NCBI RefSeq assembly: GCF_020866845.1
Contig: NZ_CP086594.1
Location: 2,638,501 to 2,702,500, forward strand
DNA: 64,000 bases
Direction: 5' to 3'
Source: Sphingomonas radiodurans
Lineage (GTDB): Bacteria > Pseudomonadota > Alphaproteobacteria > Sphingomonadales > Sphingomonadaceae
Made by a program: the position numbers and the translations under genes. The notes below the pieces were generated by a model. It ran no database searches. It had not been told where the DNA came from and saw only the letters and a list, made by a program, of their open reading frames with translations. Of the stretch, positions 17,501 through 28,301 are shown in pieces. Every line of letters begins with the position of its first letter. Position 1 is the first letter of the stretch.

Positions 17501-17529
17501 TCGCGCCCCCCAGATTAAGGAATAAGGCC

Positions 17530-18543
17530 ATGATCAAGGATTCCGTACTCGCGGCGCTCGAAGTTGCCGAGCTGCGTCGCGCCGAGCGTCGCCGTTTTCT
17601 AAAGGTGGCGGGCGCATCGACTGCCGCCATTGGCGGGCTTACGCTGCTCGCCGCCTGCGGTGACGACGATGACGACACGCCCACGCCAACCCCGTCGCCC
17701 ACGCCGACCCCGACCCCGACGTCGGCCACCATCGGCGATGGCGATATCCTTAACCTCGCGCTCAACCTTGAGTATCTTGAGGCGCAATTCTATTCGTTTG
17801 CGGCGTTCGGCGTAGGCCTGCCTGAGTCGAGCCTAAGCGGTTCGGTCGGCACGCGCGGCAACGTGACGGGTGGCCGCCGCGTCACCTTCACCGACCCGCT
17901 CGTCGCCGCCTACGCGCGTGAGATCGCGGCAGACGAGATCGCCCACGTCAACTTCCTGCGTGCGGCGATCGGCAGCACCGCGGTCGCGCAGCCGGCGATC
18001 AACATCGATGGCGGTCCGAACGGCGCCTTCACCGCAGCGGCGCGCGCTGCGGGCCTCGTGGGGGCGAGCGAAAGCTTCGATCCTTACGCCAACGACAATA
18101 CGTTCCTGCTCGCCGCCTTCCTGTTCGAGGACGTCGGCGTCACGGCGTACAAGGGCGCCGCGCCGCTGCTGACCAGCAAGGTGTTCCTCGAGGCGGCAGC
18201 CGGCATCCTGGCGGCCGAGGCCTATCACGCCGGGCTCGTCCGCACCGTGATCTACGCGAAGGGTCTCGATACGACGACTGGCCTGCGTGCGGGCGCGAAC
18301 GCGATCTCGAACGCGCGCGATTCGCTCGAGGGAACCAGTGATCTCGATCAGGGCGTCACGGGTAGCGACGCCACCGTGTCGAATATCGTGCCGACCGACA
18401 GCAACGGCATCGTCTACAGCCGTTCGCCCGAGCAGGTGCACAACATCGTCTATCTGCGCACCACGGCCGGCATCGGCGGCGGGTTCTTTCCCGCCGGCAC
18501 CAACAACGCCTTCGCCGCACTGCGGACCAGCGGCGCGAATTGA
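17530..18543 (+). CDS. Exported ferritin-like lipoprotein, paralogue of the preceding gene
   Basis: A 337-residue protein. RRRFLKVAGASTAAIGG is a twin-arginine signal ending in a lipobox LLAAC, so the protein is probably Tat-exported and lipid-anchored. An acidic DDDDDT stretch and a Thr-Pro repeat linker (about residues 50-64) precede a ferritin-like domain with the same key segments as its neighbour (LNLALNLEYLEAQFYSFAAF, EIAADEIAHVNFLRAAI, FLFEDVGVTAYKGAAPLL, AAEAYHAGLVRTV). It starts 29 bases after the first copy and the unit ends at a strong terminator. The role may be periplasmic iron or peroxide handling; this is inferred from fold only. Confidence 0.86.
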   Translation: MIKDSVLAALEVAELRRAERRRFLKVAGASTAAIGGLTLLAACGDDDDDTPTPTPSPTPTPTPTSATIGDGDILNLALNLEYLEAQFYSFAAFGVGLPESSLSGSVGTRGNVTGGRRVTFTDPLVAAYAREIAADEIAHVNFLRAAIGSTAVAQPAINIDGGPNGAFTAAARAAGLVGASESFDPYANDNTFLLAAFLFEDVGVTAYKGAAPLLTSKVFLEAAAGILAAEAYHAGLVRTVIYAKGLDTTTGLRAGANAISNARDSLEGTSDLDQGVTGSDATVSNIVPTDSNGIVYSRSPEQVHNIVYLRTTAGIGGGFFPAGTNNAFAALRTSGAN

Positions 18544-18564
18544 TCGCAACCTTTGTTACGAGGA

Positions 18565-18593
18565 GGCCGCGCGGGCAACCGCGCGGCCCTTTT
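18565..18593 (+). terminator. Rho-independent terminator after the ferritin-like genes
   Basis: A perfect ten-base stem (18565-18574 with 18579-18588, loop GCAA) is followed by CTTTTC. It lies 22 bases after the second ferritin-like stop and separates that operon from the thiC riboswitch. Confidence 0.85.
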
Positions 18594-18622
18594 CATTTGT
18601 GGCGCGTGCGCAAGGCGCGTAA

Positions 18623-20635
<2,013 letters not shown>

Positions 20636-20644
20636 CCCCTAAAT

Positions 20645-20694
20645 CCTCCCCGAGCTTGCTCGGGGAGGGGAACATGCGCAGCATGGTGGAGGGG
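20645..20694. repeat. CTCCCC-type palindromic intergenic repeat, copy 1
   Basis: CCTCCCCGAGC and GCTCGGGGAGG form a perfect hairpin (20645-20668), followed by the smaller palindrome CATGCGCAGCATG and the tail GTGGAGGGG. The same modular design recurs inverted at 56024-56163 and in part at 44474-44574. It may double as a terminator for thiC. Confidence 0.7.
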
Positions 20695-20811
20695 CCGGGC
20701 CACGCGCTGCGACTGCTGAAGCAGGGATGGCGGTACAATCCTTTTGGGGGTCACCGCCACCGATCAACCGCTTAGGGTCGGGCGACTTGGCTCGGGTTGG
20801 CGGTGGAGACG

Positions 20812-21564
20812 ATGGTTCACGGATATGAGGCGCTGACCGAGAAGGAGAAGCAGACGCTTCGTCTGCTGCTGGTTGGGCATGACGCCAAATCGATGGCACG
20901 GCATTTCGATCTTTCGGTCCACACCATCAACGAACGGCTGCGCGACGCGAGGCGCAAGCTCTCCGTATCGAGCAGCAAGGAAGCCGCGCGGCTGCTGCGC
21001 GCGGCGGAGGACACGGCCCCCCAATCGATCAGGGACACGCCGTTCGGGGAAGCCGCCGACCTGCCACCCGACCAACACGGCTCCCGAGCCCCGGCGCCCT
21101 CGCGATTTCCGCGGCGGCATCTGTGGGCGATCGGAGGAATCGTCATGCTGTCTCTCGCCGCCGTGCTGCTCGCCCTGTCCGCGCCCGTCCAAGCGCCCGC
21201 CGGATCACCCGCCGCCCCGGCCACGACGCCCGCCGCCGAAACTGCCGTCACCAAGGCCGCGCGCGACTGGCTGGCGCTGGTCGACGATGCGAAATGGCAG
21301 GAAAGCTGGGAAGGGACCGCCCAGTCGTTCCGCTCGGCCAACACCGTCGCCGCCTGGCAATCGGCATCCGAACAGGCCCGCACGCCGCTCGGCCGCGTCC
21401 TCTCGCGCACGCTGCTGCGCGAGGTCGATGTGCCCGCCCCACCCGCCGGCTATCGCACGGTCCAATTCCGTACCGATTTCGCCAACAAGCGCGGCGCCAC
21501 CGAAACACTGTCGCTCGACCGTGACGGCGACAGCTGGAAGGTCGTCGGCATCTATATCGAGTGA
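20812..21564 (+). CDS. LuxR-type HTH protein with a TM helix and DUF4019 domain
   Basis: The ATG at 20812 (GGAG five bases before it) gives 250 residues. Residues 1-60 are a LuxR/GerE-type helix-turn-helix (YEALTEKEKQTLRLLLVGHD, IARH-like DLSVHTINERLRDARRKL). A linker follows, then a TM helix (HLWAIGGIVMLSLAAVLLAL) near residues 103-122 and an external DUF4019 domain (WLALVDDAKWQESWEGTAQ, FRTDFANKRGATETLSLDRD, WKVVGIYIE). Membrane-tethered one-component regulators of this kind could transmit an envelope signal to DNA. Its target is unknown. An alternative TTG start lies 15 bases upstream. Confidence 0.78.
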   Translation: MVHGYEALTEKEKQTLRLLLVGHDAKSMARHFDLSVHTINERLRDARRKLSVSSSKEAARLLRAAEDTAPQSIRDTPFGEAADLPPDQHGSRAPAPSRFPRRHLWAIGGIVMLSLAAVLLALSAPVQAPAGSPAAPATTPAAETAVTKAARDWLALVDDAKWQESWEGTAQSFRSANTVAAWQSASEQARTPLGRVLSRTLLREVDVPAPPAGYRTVQFRTDFANKRGATETLSLDRDGDSWKVVGIYIE

Positions 21565-22332
21565 CCCGGCTTGGTGCGTCGCGCACGAAGATGGGCGATG
21601 CCTTTCCACACCCGCAAAGCATCAGCACCGCAGATCGTTGATACCGCAGCGCCAATGCGCCACACGAACGACTAGGCTCGGCATGCGATTAACCTCGAAC
21701 GACGCAATAAATCAGGTTGTCGCCGCTTTACTCCGCCCAATCTCGGCGAGCACGATGGATCAGGAAAACTTCTTGAGCGTGCATTCTCTCCTCCGCTAGG
21801 TCAGACGGGGAAGGGGAGCGTTTTGAACCTTAGAGAGCGCACGTTTGAGATGTTGAGGTCTCAACCTGATCAACGCTTTAAAGCGCGCGAGATCGCAGAA
21901 TGGATTCATCAAACCTACCCGAGTGAAACTCTCGACAAGATGAGGCGCAGCAGTTTTCTAGAAACTGAAACGGCTCTCTTGAGCCAGCTGGTCGCTGAGA
22001 TCGGAGCCAATCGCCCCACCTGGCAATCGCGGTACTCAAACTTAAGGACGACCGAAGGTAGGCCTAGGCGTTATTACTGGACGGAGAAGTCCGAGATTGA
22101 AGAGGTTCTGGATAGCGAGGCGGCAGATAATCCTGAATCGCTGTCGATATCGCAAATAGTCGAAGTGACGCCCCGAATTATGGAGCGCGATCTCTACCCG
22201 ATGCTAACGGAATTCATATCGTCTGAAGTTGGAGCGACAGCATTCCGTATCAACGAAGGAACAGCGTCTAATCGCCGGGGTCCGGGTGGTAACAAGTGGC
22301 TATACCCTGATATCGTCGCAATCGAAGCCCTA

Positions 22333-23168
22333 GGGTCAGGACTCATTGGTCATAGCCAGAAGATGACTGTGGCAGCGAGGGCGATGGCGGAGAAGAAGAC
22401 GGCTGGGCATCGGTCGTAGCGAGTGGCGACGCGGCGCCAGTCCTTCAGGCGGCCGAACATGATCTCGATGCGGCTGCGGCGCCTGTATCGACGCTTGTCG
22501 TATCTGACTGGTTCGTTGCGGGATCGCCGACCTGGGATGCAGGGCTGGATGTCTTTGGCTTCCAAGGCATCCCTGAACCAGTTGGCATCATAGCCGCGAT
22601 CGCCAAGCAGCCACTGCGCCTTGGGCAGGTCGTCCAGCAGAGCTGCCGCGCCAGTGTAGTCGCTGACCTGCCCGGCGGTCATGAAGAAGCTGAGCGGGCG
22701 GCCGTTGGCATCTGTGACGGCGTGCAACTTGGTGTTCATGCCACCTTTGGTGCGGCCGATCAGCCGCCCAAGGTCCCCTTTTTAACCCGCAGGCTCGATG
22801 CCGTGCGGTGTGCTTTAAGGTAGGTCGCGTCGATCATGATGGTCTTGGGCTCGGCATCCGCGGCAGCCAGCCCCTCCATCATGCGGAGGAATACCCCTCT
22901 CTCGCCCCACCGCTTCCACCGGTTGTAGAGCGTCTTGTGCGGACCATACGCGCTAGGCGCATCACGCCACCGCAGCCCGTTCCGGTTGACGAAGACGATA
23001 CCGCTCAGCACCCGCCGGTCATCAACCCGAGGCTTGCCATGGCTCTTGGGAAAGTACGGCTGCAGGCGCCCCATCTGCTCATCCGTCAGCCAATACAGGT
23101 CGCTCATCCACGGTCTCCTTGCGGAGCCTGAATCAGATCGCGACGCTCACATCAATGGGTCCTGACCC
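22333..23168 (-). mobile_element. IS5-family insertion sequence (IS427-like), 836 bp
   Basis: The ends are inverted repeats beginning GGGTCAGGAC (22333 onward and, reversed, ending at 23168), matching at 15 of the first 16 bases. They are flanked by a TA duplication (22331-22332 and 23169-23170). The transposase is on the minus strand in two overlapping phases, as is usual for the IS427 group. The element sits inside the COG2958-type gene and appears complete. Confidence 0.9.
22350..23107 (-). CDS. IS5-family DDE transposase made by -1 frameshifting
   Basis: The first frame runs from 23107 to about 22760 (YWLTDEQMGRLQPYFPKSHG, IMIDATYLKAHRTASSL with the first catalytic Asp) and stops shortly after a TTAAAAAGGGG run near 22780. 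Shifting back one base there continues into the second frame as LGRLIGRTKGGMNTKLHAV, which holds the second Asp in LLGDRGYDANWF and the final Glu in RRRSRIEIMFGRLKDW. The join recreates a full DDE transposase of about 250 residues. This is the known expression mode of the IS427 group, so the break is likely programmed and not decay. Confidence 0.85.
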
Positions 23169-23578
23169 TAACCTCAGGAATGAATAAGGAAGTTATAGGC
23201 GCGCTTCAGCACAGTGGGAAGCGGCGCGCACGAGTATGGTCATTCGAAGTAAAGCGTCTGCTAAACCGTTCAAATGTGCGAGAGTCCTACTTTCAGGCAG
23301 TATCAAACTCGTCTTGGGCAAGCTTCGGATATCTGGTGGCGGCGGAAATCGAAGGCGCGGACACGTTGCGTGAGATCCAGATGCTGTACGCGGTGCACGG
23401 CATCGGGCTGATCGAGGTAGACATGGAAAGCCCCACAGAAAGCGTCCTTCGGATACCCGCAAGAGAGAAACTCGCGATCGAGTGGCCGATGTGCAGCAGG
23501 CTCGCGGACGAAAATCGTGACTTTTCGTCAGTTATGAAACGGCTACGGCAGTTCTATCAAACGGGGGACTTATAGCCT

Positions 23579-23845
23579 TCAATAATGATACCGGCACTGC
23601 GCGATCTCCAGCGCCTGCGCGTCGCCGGCACCGCTCACCCGATACACCAGCCGATGCTCGCGATTGATGCGGCGGGACCACCAGCCAGATAAATTACCGC
23701 CAAGCGGCTCTGGCTTGCCGGTGCCGCGGAACGGATCGCGCTGGCACTCCTTGATCAACGCGTTGACGCGCTCCAGACCTCGCCGGTCGTCACCCTGCCA
23801 TTCAAGATACTCGGACCAGGCACGCGACGAAAACGTCAGGATCAC
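23579..23845 (-). CDS. yoeB: YoeB/Txe-family mRNA interferase toxin
   Basis: An 88-residue protein of typical YoeB length. It begins LTFSSRAWSEYLEWQ and includes the RNase-fold segments RVNALIKECQRDPF, GKPEPLGGNLSGWWSRRI and NREHRLVYRV, ending in CRYHY. The conserved Glu (in GKPEPL), Arg and the C-terminal His-Tyr form the ribosome-dependent RNase active site. Its start overlaps the antitoxin stop by four bases. It lies next to the disrupted HrgA-like gene in a patch of accessory DNA. Confidence 0.93.
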   Translation of the reverse strand: MILTFSSRAWSEYLEWQGDDRRGLERVNALIKECQRDPFRGTGKPEPLGGNLSGWWSRRINREHRLVYRVSGAGDAQALEIAQCRYHY

Positions 23846-24096
23846 GGTTCGATCAGCGCGCGCTCCACGCCCGCCCCGGCATCAAGCTCGCCGATGCTTT
23901 CCAGAAGGCGCTTCGCGTTCGCCGGCGATTGCAGGAGATAGAGCGTCTCCTCGATCGACGACCATTCGCTTTGCGAGATCATTACCACGCCCTCGCCCTT
24001 CTGACGGGTGATCGACACCGGCGCTTTGTCGGCGACCACGCGGTCCACGAGCGCTTTCATATTGGCGCGGGCTTCGGAGATGCTGAGCGACTGCAT
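23842..24096 (-). CDS. yefM: YefM-family antitoxin
   Basis: The ATG at 24096 gives 84 residues beginning MQSLSISEARANMKALVDRV, the Phd/YefM DNA-binding dimer; twelve upstream codons of the open frame run into the operator and are not used. PVSITRQKGEGVVMISQSEW completes the globular domain, and ETLYLLQSPANAKRLLESI is the helical toxin-binding tail. It neutralises YoeB and represses the shared promoter. The operator upstream contains two GTAC cores spaced exactly as in the E. coli system. Confidence 0.92.
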   Translation of the reverse strand: MQSLSISEARANMKALVDRVVADKAPVSITRQKGEGVVMISQSEWSSIEETLYLLQSPANAKRLLESIGELDAGAGVERALIEP

Positions 24097-24102
24097 ACAC
24101 AA

Positions 24103-24123
24103 GTATGTACTGATCTTTGTACC
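24103..24123 (-). promoter_or_regulatory. YefM-type operator with two GTAC cores
   Basis: TGTAC cores occur at 24106-24110 and 24118-24122, 12 bases centre to centre, seven bases upstream of the yefM start. E. coli YefM binds long and short repeats with TGTACA cores at the same 12-base spacing. The first core is embedded in the larger repeat GTATGTACTGA. Confidence 0.65.
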
Positions 24124-24310
24124 AATCTTCAAGAGGGGTAGGCTGCTCCAGTCCGCTCGTCCCGGGCATCGTCGAGGGACAGATCACAAGCGCCGCGCTC
24201 GAGGCCGAGTCTCGACGTCACTCGACATGAACGGAGCAGAGGGCGAGCGGACCCCGGTCGCTAAAGTTCAGATTGACCGAAACCGCCGCATTCGCTGCTA
24301 CACCGCCCTC

Positions 24311-25060
24311 ATGCACCCCGAATCCCCGCTCGAAACCCTCGCCGACACCCCCGCGACCCCCGATCAGATCGCGCCCGAGGGCATCACGCACCCGCCCTAC
24401 GCCTTCATCGCGCTGCTCGCGCTCGCCGGCGCGGTGCTCGTCATCGCCTTGCTCGGAAGCACGATCGCGCGCGGGTCGCAGTTCGATTTCGATTCCGCGA
24501 TCATGCTCGGCCTGCGCATCCCCGGCGATCTCGCGACGCCGGTGGGGCCGGTGTGGCTGCGGCAGGCGATGATCGATGTCACCGCGCTCGGCGGCGGCAC
24601 GGTGCTCACGATCGTCGTCGTGCTCACGATCGGCTATCTGCTCGCCGGCCGCCACTTCCTCACCGCGGCGCTGGTGTTCGGCGGCACGGTCAGCGGCTCG
24701 AATGCGGTCGCGCTCGGCAAGCGGCTCGTCGCGCGCGAGCGGCCGGCGCTGGTCGATCATCTCGTCGAGGTATCCTCCGCCAGTTTCCCCAGCGGGCACG
24801 CGTCGAACAGTGCGATCATCTATCTCACCATCGCGCTGACGGTGATGCAGATCGTGCCGAGCCGCGCGGCGCGCTGGTATCTGTTCGGCGCGACGATCGC
24901 GCTGGTCACGCTGATCGGCGTCAGCCGCGTCTATCTCGGGGTGCATTGGCCCAGCGACGTGCTCGCCGGGTGGAGCGCGGGCGCCTTGTGGGCGCTGGCA
25001 TGGTGGGCGCTCGGCTCGTGGCTGCGGCTGCGGCTGCGGCTGCGGCTGGCACGGCGCTAG
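24311..25060 (+). CDS. PAP2 superfamily membrane phosphatase
   Basis: The ATG at 24311 gives 249 residues with about six TM helices. The three PAP2 active-site motifs are intact: KRLVARERP (KX6RP), SFPSGHASN (PSGH) and SRVYLGVHWPSDVLAG (SRX5HX3D). Such enzymes dephosphorylate phosphatidic acid, undecaprenyl pyrophosphate or sugar-lipid phosphates at the periplasmic face. The C-terminus ends in a run of Leu-Arg pairs coded by a CTGCGG hexanucleotide repeat (about 25018-25050), which could vary in length by slippage. The in-frame extension upstream to 24008 crosses the yefM promoter and is not coding. Confidence 0.88.
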   Translation: MHPESPLETLADTPATPDQIAPEGITHPPYAFIALLALAGAVLVIALLGSTIARGSQFDFDSAIMLGLRIPGDLATPVGPVWLRQAMIDVTALGGGTVLTIVVVLTIGYLLAGRHFLTAALVFGGTVSGSNAVALGKRLVARERPALVDHLVEVSSASFPSGHASNSAIIYLTIALTVMQIVPSRAARWYLFGATIALVTLIGVSRVYLGVHWPSDVLAGWSAGALWALAWWALGSWLRLRLRLRLARR

Positions 25061-25131
25061 GCGCGGGTCCGCGCTGTCCTACAGCCGGCACTTCATGACA
25101 TGGCCGTCGCCAGGACAGGCGGAGACCATGA

Positions 25132-25593
25132 ATGCGGATGCTGGCGGAACGCGGGATCGATGGCGACGGGCGGATCGTCGCACAGGCGGCGCGGCGTCGC
25201 AGCGTCACCGTCAACCTCGCCGAATCGCCCCTGTCGTGGCTCGCCACCCGCGGGCTGATCGACGCCCGGCAGATCGAGGCGGGCGAGCGGCTGCGCGCCG
25301 ATTACGAACGCGCCGCGCTCGCGCCCTCGGTCACGATGCGCTGGTCCGCACGCGTCGATGGCGGGGCAGGGCAGGGGCTCGATCCCACCAGCGCGCACCT
25401 CGCCGCGAAACGCCGCTTCGACGCCGCGATCGCCGCAGTCGGGCGGGGCCTGAGCGACGTGCTGTGGCGCGTGGTCTGCGCGGGCGAGGGACTGCCGCTG
25501 GCGGAAAAGGCACTCGGCTGGCCGGCCCGCTCGGGCCGCGTGGTGCTGACGATGGCGCTCGATCGGCTCGCGGATCATTACGGGCTGGGGTGA
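25132..25593 (+). CDS. DUF6456 domain-containing protein
   Basis: The ATG at 25132 with GGAG upstream gives 153 residues. The second half carries the DUF6456 pattern: RRFDAAIAAVGRGLSDVLWRVVCAGEGLPLAEKALG followed by a helix-turn-helix-like GRVVLTMALDRLADHYGL. The N-terminal NLAESPLSWLATRGLIDARQIEAGERLRADYERA segment is also characteristic. The family is widespread in alphaproteobacteria and often described as a putative DNA-binding protein related to phage or replication-linked helix-turn-helix proteins. No partner is evident from the neighbours. Confidence 0.78.
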   Translation: MRMLAERGIDGDGRIVAQAARRRSVTVNLAESPLSWLATRGLIDARQIEAGERLRADYERAALAPSVTMRWSARVDGGAGQGLDPTSAHLAAKRRFDAAIAAVGRGLSDVLWRVVCAGEGLPLAEKALGWPARSGRVVLTMALDRLADHYGLG

Positions 25594-25618
25594 GGGGCCA
25601 CGACCCGTGCCCCCCTAC

Positions 25619-25735
25619 CGTTCGTGTCGAGTAGGGATCGAGCCTGTCGAGAGCCCGTATCGAGACAGGGGGCTGACGCATGTCCTTCGATACGCCATCT
25701 CGGCTGCGCTCGATGGCTACTCGGGACGAACGGTG
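25619..25735. repeat. Imperfect palindromic repeat related to the 53.5 kb element
   Basis: CGTTCGTGTCGAG at the left and CTCGGGACGAACG at the right end bracket a degenerate inverted structure with TCGAGCCTGTCGAGA inside. The outer ends share the CGTTCGTCCCGAGC theme with the cleaner copy at 53514-53607. It fills the gap before the dapF-like gene. Confidence 0.5.
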
Positions 25736-25748
25736 GAGGAGGGTTGCT

Positions 25749-26708
25749 GTGTCCGAACGACCAGCCGATATCGCGCCGATGCGCTTCACCATCACAAAAT
25801 GCCACGGCTCGGGCAACGACTTCGCGCTGATCGACGCGCGCGCGCTCGACCTCGCCAACCGCGAATGGACGCAAGTCGCCCGCGCGCTCACCGACCGCAC
25901 GGGGCCAGTCGGCGCCGACGGCATCCTCCTGCTCACCGCGGGCGACCGCGTCGATTCGTTCGGCATGCGCATCTTCAACGCCGATGGGTCGGAGCCCGAG
26001 ACGTGCCTCAACGGCCTGCGCTGCGTCGCGCGTGCCGGGTTCGAAGCGCTGGGGGTCGACCGTGCGGTCGTGCGGCTCAAGACCAGCCATGCCGAGGTGG
26101 TCCGCGACACCGATCTCGCCCCGGGCGTCTATACCGTGCGTGAAACCGCAGGCCCCGCGACACTCAACGTCGGCGATTGGCCGCTGACGGGCGAGGGGCA
26201 CCAGATCGTCGACCGCCCGATCGATCGCCTCTCGCCCGACGTGAAGGTCACCGCGGTCGCGATCCCCAACCCGCATCTGATCGCCTTCGTCGACGAAATC
26301 GATGAAATCGCACTGATCCGCCTCGGCAGCGCCTGCGAAGCCGCCCCCGACTGGCTCCCCAACCGCGCCAATCTTTCCTTTGCCCATATGCGTGATGATC
26401 GCGAACTTTCCCTCCGCACCTACGAACGCGGCGTCGGCCTGACCGCCGCCTGCGGCAGCGCGATGGGCGCCGCCACCTTTGCGGCGGGGCTGACGGGGCG
26501 TCTGCCATTCGACCAACCCGTCACGGTCCACAACCGCGGCGGGCCAGTGCGTGCGGTGGCGAGCGCCGACGGGATGGTCACGCTGAGCGGCAATGCGACA
26601 TTCGAATGGTCGGGAACCGTGTCGGTAGAGGGGGGCGTGGCGTCAAACCTGGTGGTGACGCAGCGGCACGACGACGAGATCGCGGCGTGGGCCGCGGTCA
26701 GTGGTTGA
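25749..26708 (+). CDS. Diaminopimelate epimerase (DapF) family protein, variant active-site loop
   Basis: A GTG at 25749 with an excellent GGAGGAGGG site five bases upstream gives 319 residues; the ATG at 25779 is an alternative that begins exactly at the family start (MRFTITKCHGSGNDF). Both catalytic cysteines are present, Cys86 and Cys235 (TAACGSAMGA), but the first lies in TCLNGLRC where the family has CGNG, so the residue after the cysteine is Leu, not Gly. It would racemise LL- to meso-diaminopimelate if canonical. The substitution and the isolated location suggest a paralogue acting on a related amino acid; that is inference. Confidence 0.72.
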   Translation: MSERPADIAPMRFTITKCHGSGNDFALIDARALDLANREWTQVARALTDRTGPVGADGILLLTAGDRVDSFGMRIFNADGSEPETCLNGLRCVARAGFEALGVDRAVVRLKTSHAEVVRDTDLAPGVYTVRETAGPATLNVGDWPLTGEGHQIVDRPIDRLSPDVKVTAVAIPNPHLIAFVDEIDEIALIRLGSACEAAPDWLPNRANLSFAHMRDDRELSLRTYERGVGLTAACGSAMGAATFAAGLTGRLPFDQPVTVHNRGGPVRAVASADGMVTLSGNATFEWSGTVSVEGGVASNLVVTQRHDDEIAAWAAVSG

Positions 26709-26717
26709 TCGACCTGC

Positions 26718-28301
26718 TCAATTCCGCGTCGCCAACAGCCCGCGCGCGATCACCTGCGCCTGGATCTCCGCTGCGCCCTCGAAGATGTTGAGAATGCGCG
26801 CGTCGCACAGCACACGGCTGATCTCATACTCCAGCGCATAGCCATTCCCGCCGTGGATCTGCAGCGACGCATCGGCATTGCTCCACGCGGCACGCGCCGC
26901 GAGCAGCTTCGCCATCCCCGCCTCGATGTCGCAGCGCTTCCCCGAATCCTTCGCCCGCGCCGCCGCATACGTCAGCTCACGCGCTGCGATCAGGTCGACA
27001 AGGCTCATCGCGAGCTTGTCGGCCACCCGCGGGAAGTGGACAATCGCACGCCCGAACTGCTTGCGATCCAGCGCATATCCGAGCCCCAGCTCCAGCGCCC
27101 GACGCGCCACGCCAACGGCGCGCGCGGCAGTCTGGATGCGGGCGCCTTCGAAGGTGCGCATCAGCTGCTTGAAGCCCTGCCCCTCCTCGCCGCCGAGCAG
27201 TGCGTCGACGGGGGCGGTCATGCCATCGAACGAAAGCGCATACTCGCGCATCCCGCGATAGCCGAGCACCTCGATCTCGCTGCCGGCCATGCCCTCGGCG
27301 GGGAAAGGCTCCGCTTCGCTACCGCGTGGCTTGGGAACGAGCAGCATCGACAGCCCGGCATAGCCCTTTGCATCGGGCAAGGTCCGCGCGAGAAGCGTCA
27401 TCAGGTCTGAACGCGCGGCGTGCGTGATCCACGTCTTCGCGCCGTCGATCCGCCACCCGCTGTCTTCACGCTTGGCGCGTGTCTGAAGCGAGCCGAGATC
27501 GCTCCCGACGTCGGGCTCGGTGAACACCGCGGTCGGCAGCACATCGCCACTGGCGATGCGCGGCAACCAGTCGGCCTTTTGCGCAGCGGTGCCCGATCCC
27601 GTGATCAGCTCGCCGGCGATTTCCGAGCGCGTGCCGAGCGAGCCGGCGCCGATCCAGCCGCGCGACAATTCCTCGGTCACGACGCACATCACCAGCTTCG
27701 ACAGGCCGAGCCCGCCATGTTCCTGCGGAATGCAGACGCCGAACGTGCCAAGGTCCGCCATTTTCGCGACAGTCGCGTCGGGGATCAGATCGTTGGCGAG
27801 GTGCCAGCCGTGCGCGTGGGGCAGGATCTCCGCGTCGGTGAAGCGGCGGAACTGGTCGCGGATCGCATCCAGCTCAGGATCGTGCAGCGTCTCGCTGGGC
27901 CAGACGCCCGCAGCGAGGCCATCGACGAGTGCGCGGCGGTCGGCGGCCATGTCGCGATCGAGCAGGTCGGCGCAGGCGTCCGCCAGCGTCCGCGCGGCGG
28001 CGGCAAGGCCGAGATCGGCGGGGCGGAACAGCTCATTCTGCCCCATCGGCAATCCGCCGACCAGCTGCGCGAGGCTTTCCTGAAAGGCGAGCCGCGCGAC
28101 GAGCGTGTCCACCTCGGTCGCCTCTCGGGCGGCCCAGTCCTGAACCGCTTCAAGCGCCGCGACCATCGTCGCCACCCACGCGAAGCCATGTGCCGCGCGC
28201 TGTTCGGTGTCGATCGCGCGCGTTTCCAGACGCGCCGCCAACGCCGCGCGGGCGTCGTCGCGATAGCGTTGCGCCGCCGCTAGCGCGTCCTGCAGCATCA
28301 T
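26718..28301 (-). CDS. Acyl-CoA dehydrogenase with long N-terminal domain, Mcd-like
   Basis: The ATG at 28301 overlaps the thiolase stop (ATGA) and gives 527 residues. Residues 1-150 form an extra helical domain ([39 protein letters not shown]) not found in ordinary acyl-CoA dehydrogenases of about 380 residues. The rest is standard: [18 protein letters not shown] for FAD binding, [18 protein letters not shown], and [19 protein letters not shown]. The combination recalls (2S)-methylsuccinyl-CoA dehydrogenase, which has a similar N-terminal extension. It is the last gene of the IclR-linked catabolic operon. The exact substrate is not determined by sequence. Confidence 0.8.
   Translation of the reverse strand: MMLQDALAAAQRYRDDARAALAARLETRAIDTEQRAAHGFAWVATMVAALEAVQDWAAREATEVDTLVARLAFQESLAQLVGGLPMGQNELFRPADLGLAAAARTLADACADLLDRDMAADRRALVDGLAAGVWPSETLHDPELDAIRDQFRRFTDAEILPHAHGWHLANDLIPDATVAKMADLGTFGVCIPQEHGGLGLSKLVMCVVTEELSRGWIGAGSLGTRSEIAGELITGSGTAAQKADWLPRIASGDVLPTAVFTEPDVGSDLGSLQTRAKREDSGWRIDGAKTWITHAARSDLMTLLARTLPDAKGYAGLSMLLVPKPRGSEAEPFPAEGMAGSEIEVLGYRGMREYALSFDGMTAPVDALLGGEEGQGFKQLMRTFEGARIQTAARAVGVARRALELGLGYALDRKQFGRAIVHFPRVADKLAMSLVDLIAARELTYAAARAKDSGKRCDIEAGMAKLLAARAAWSNADASLQIHGGNGYALEYEISRVLCDARILNIFEGAAEIQAQVIARGLLATRN

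Larger units (their letters stand above)
21823..23575 (+). pseudogene. COG2958 / HrgA-like gene split by an IS element
   Basis: Two open frames, 21823-22332 and 23171-23575, are the halves of one gene. Removing the IS and one copy of its TA duplication joins them in frame (codon CTA restored at the junction) into a 304-residue protein, the usual length of the COG2958 group. The first half has the N-terminal winged-helix start (FEMLRSQPDQRFKAREIAEW) and the signature SNRRGPGGNKWLYPDIV; the second has VWSFEVKRLLNRSNVRESYF and WASFGYLVAAEI. Homologues such as HrgA lie beside restriction or defence genes. Codon use and GC are lower than the surroundings, indicating transfer. The product is certainly truncated now. 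Confidence 0.85.

Noticed and set aside
17680..17730. A short Thr-Pro repeat in the second ferritin-like gene, considered as a repeat array
   Set aside because: It codes for a simple flexible linker and has no spacers, so it is not CRISPR-like.
21565..21822. The gap before the COG2958-type gene, considered as a possible small RNA or promoter island
   Set aside because: No hairpin with a T-run, no conserved motif and no short frame with a ribosome-binding site could be supported.
25018..25050. A CTGCGG hexanucleotide run at the end of the PAP2 gene, considered as a phase-variable switch
   Set aside because: The unit is six bases, so length change would only add or remove Leu-Arg pairs and not shift the frame.
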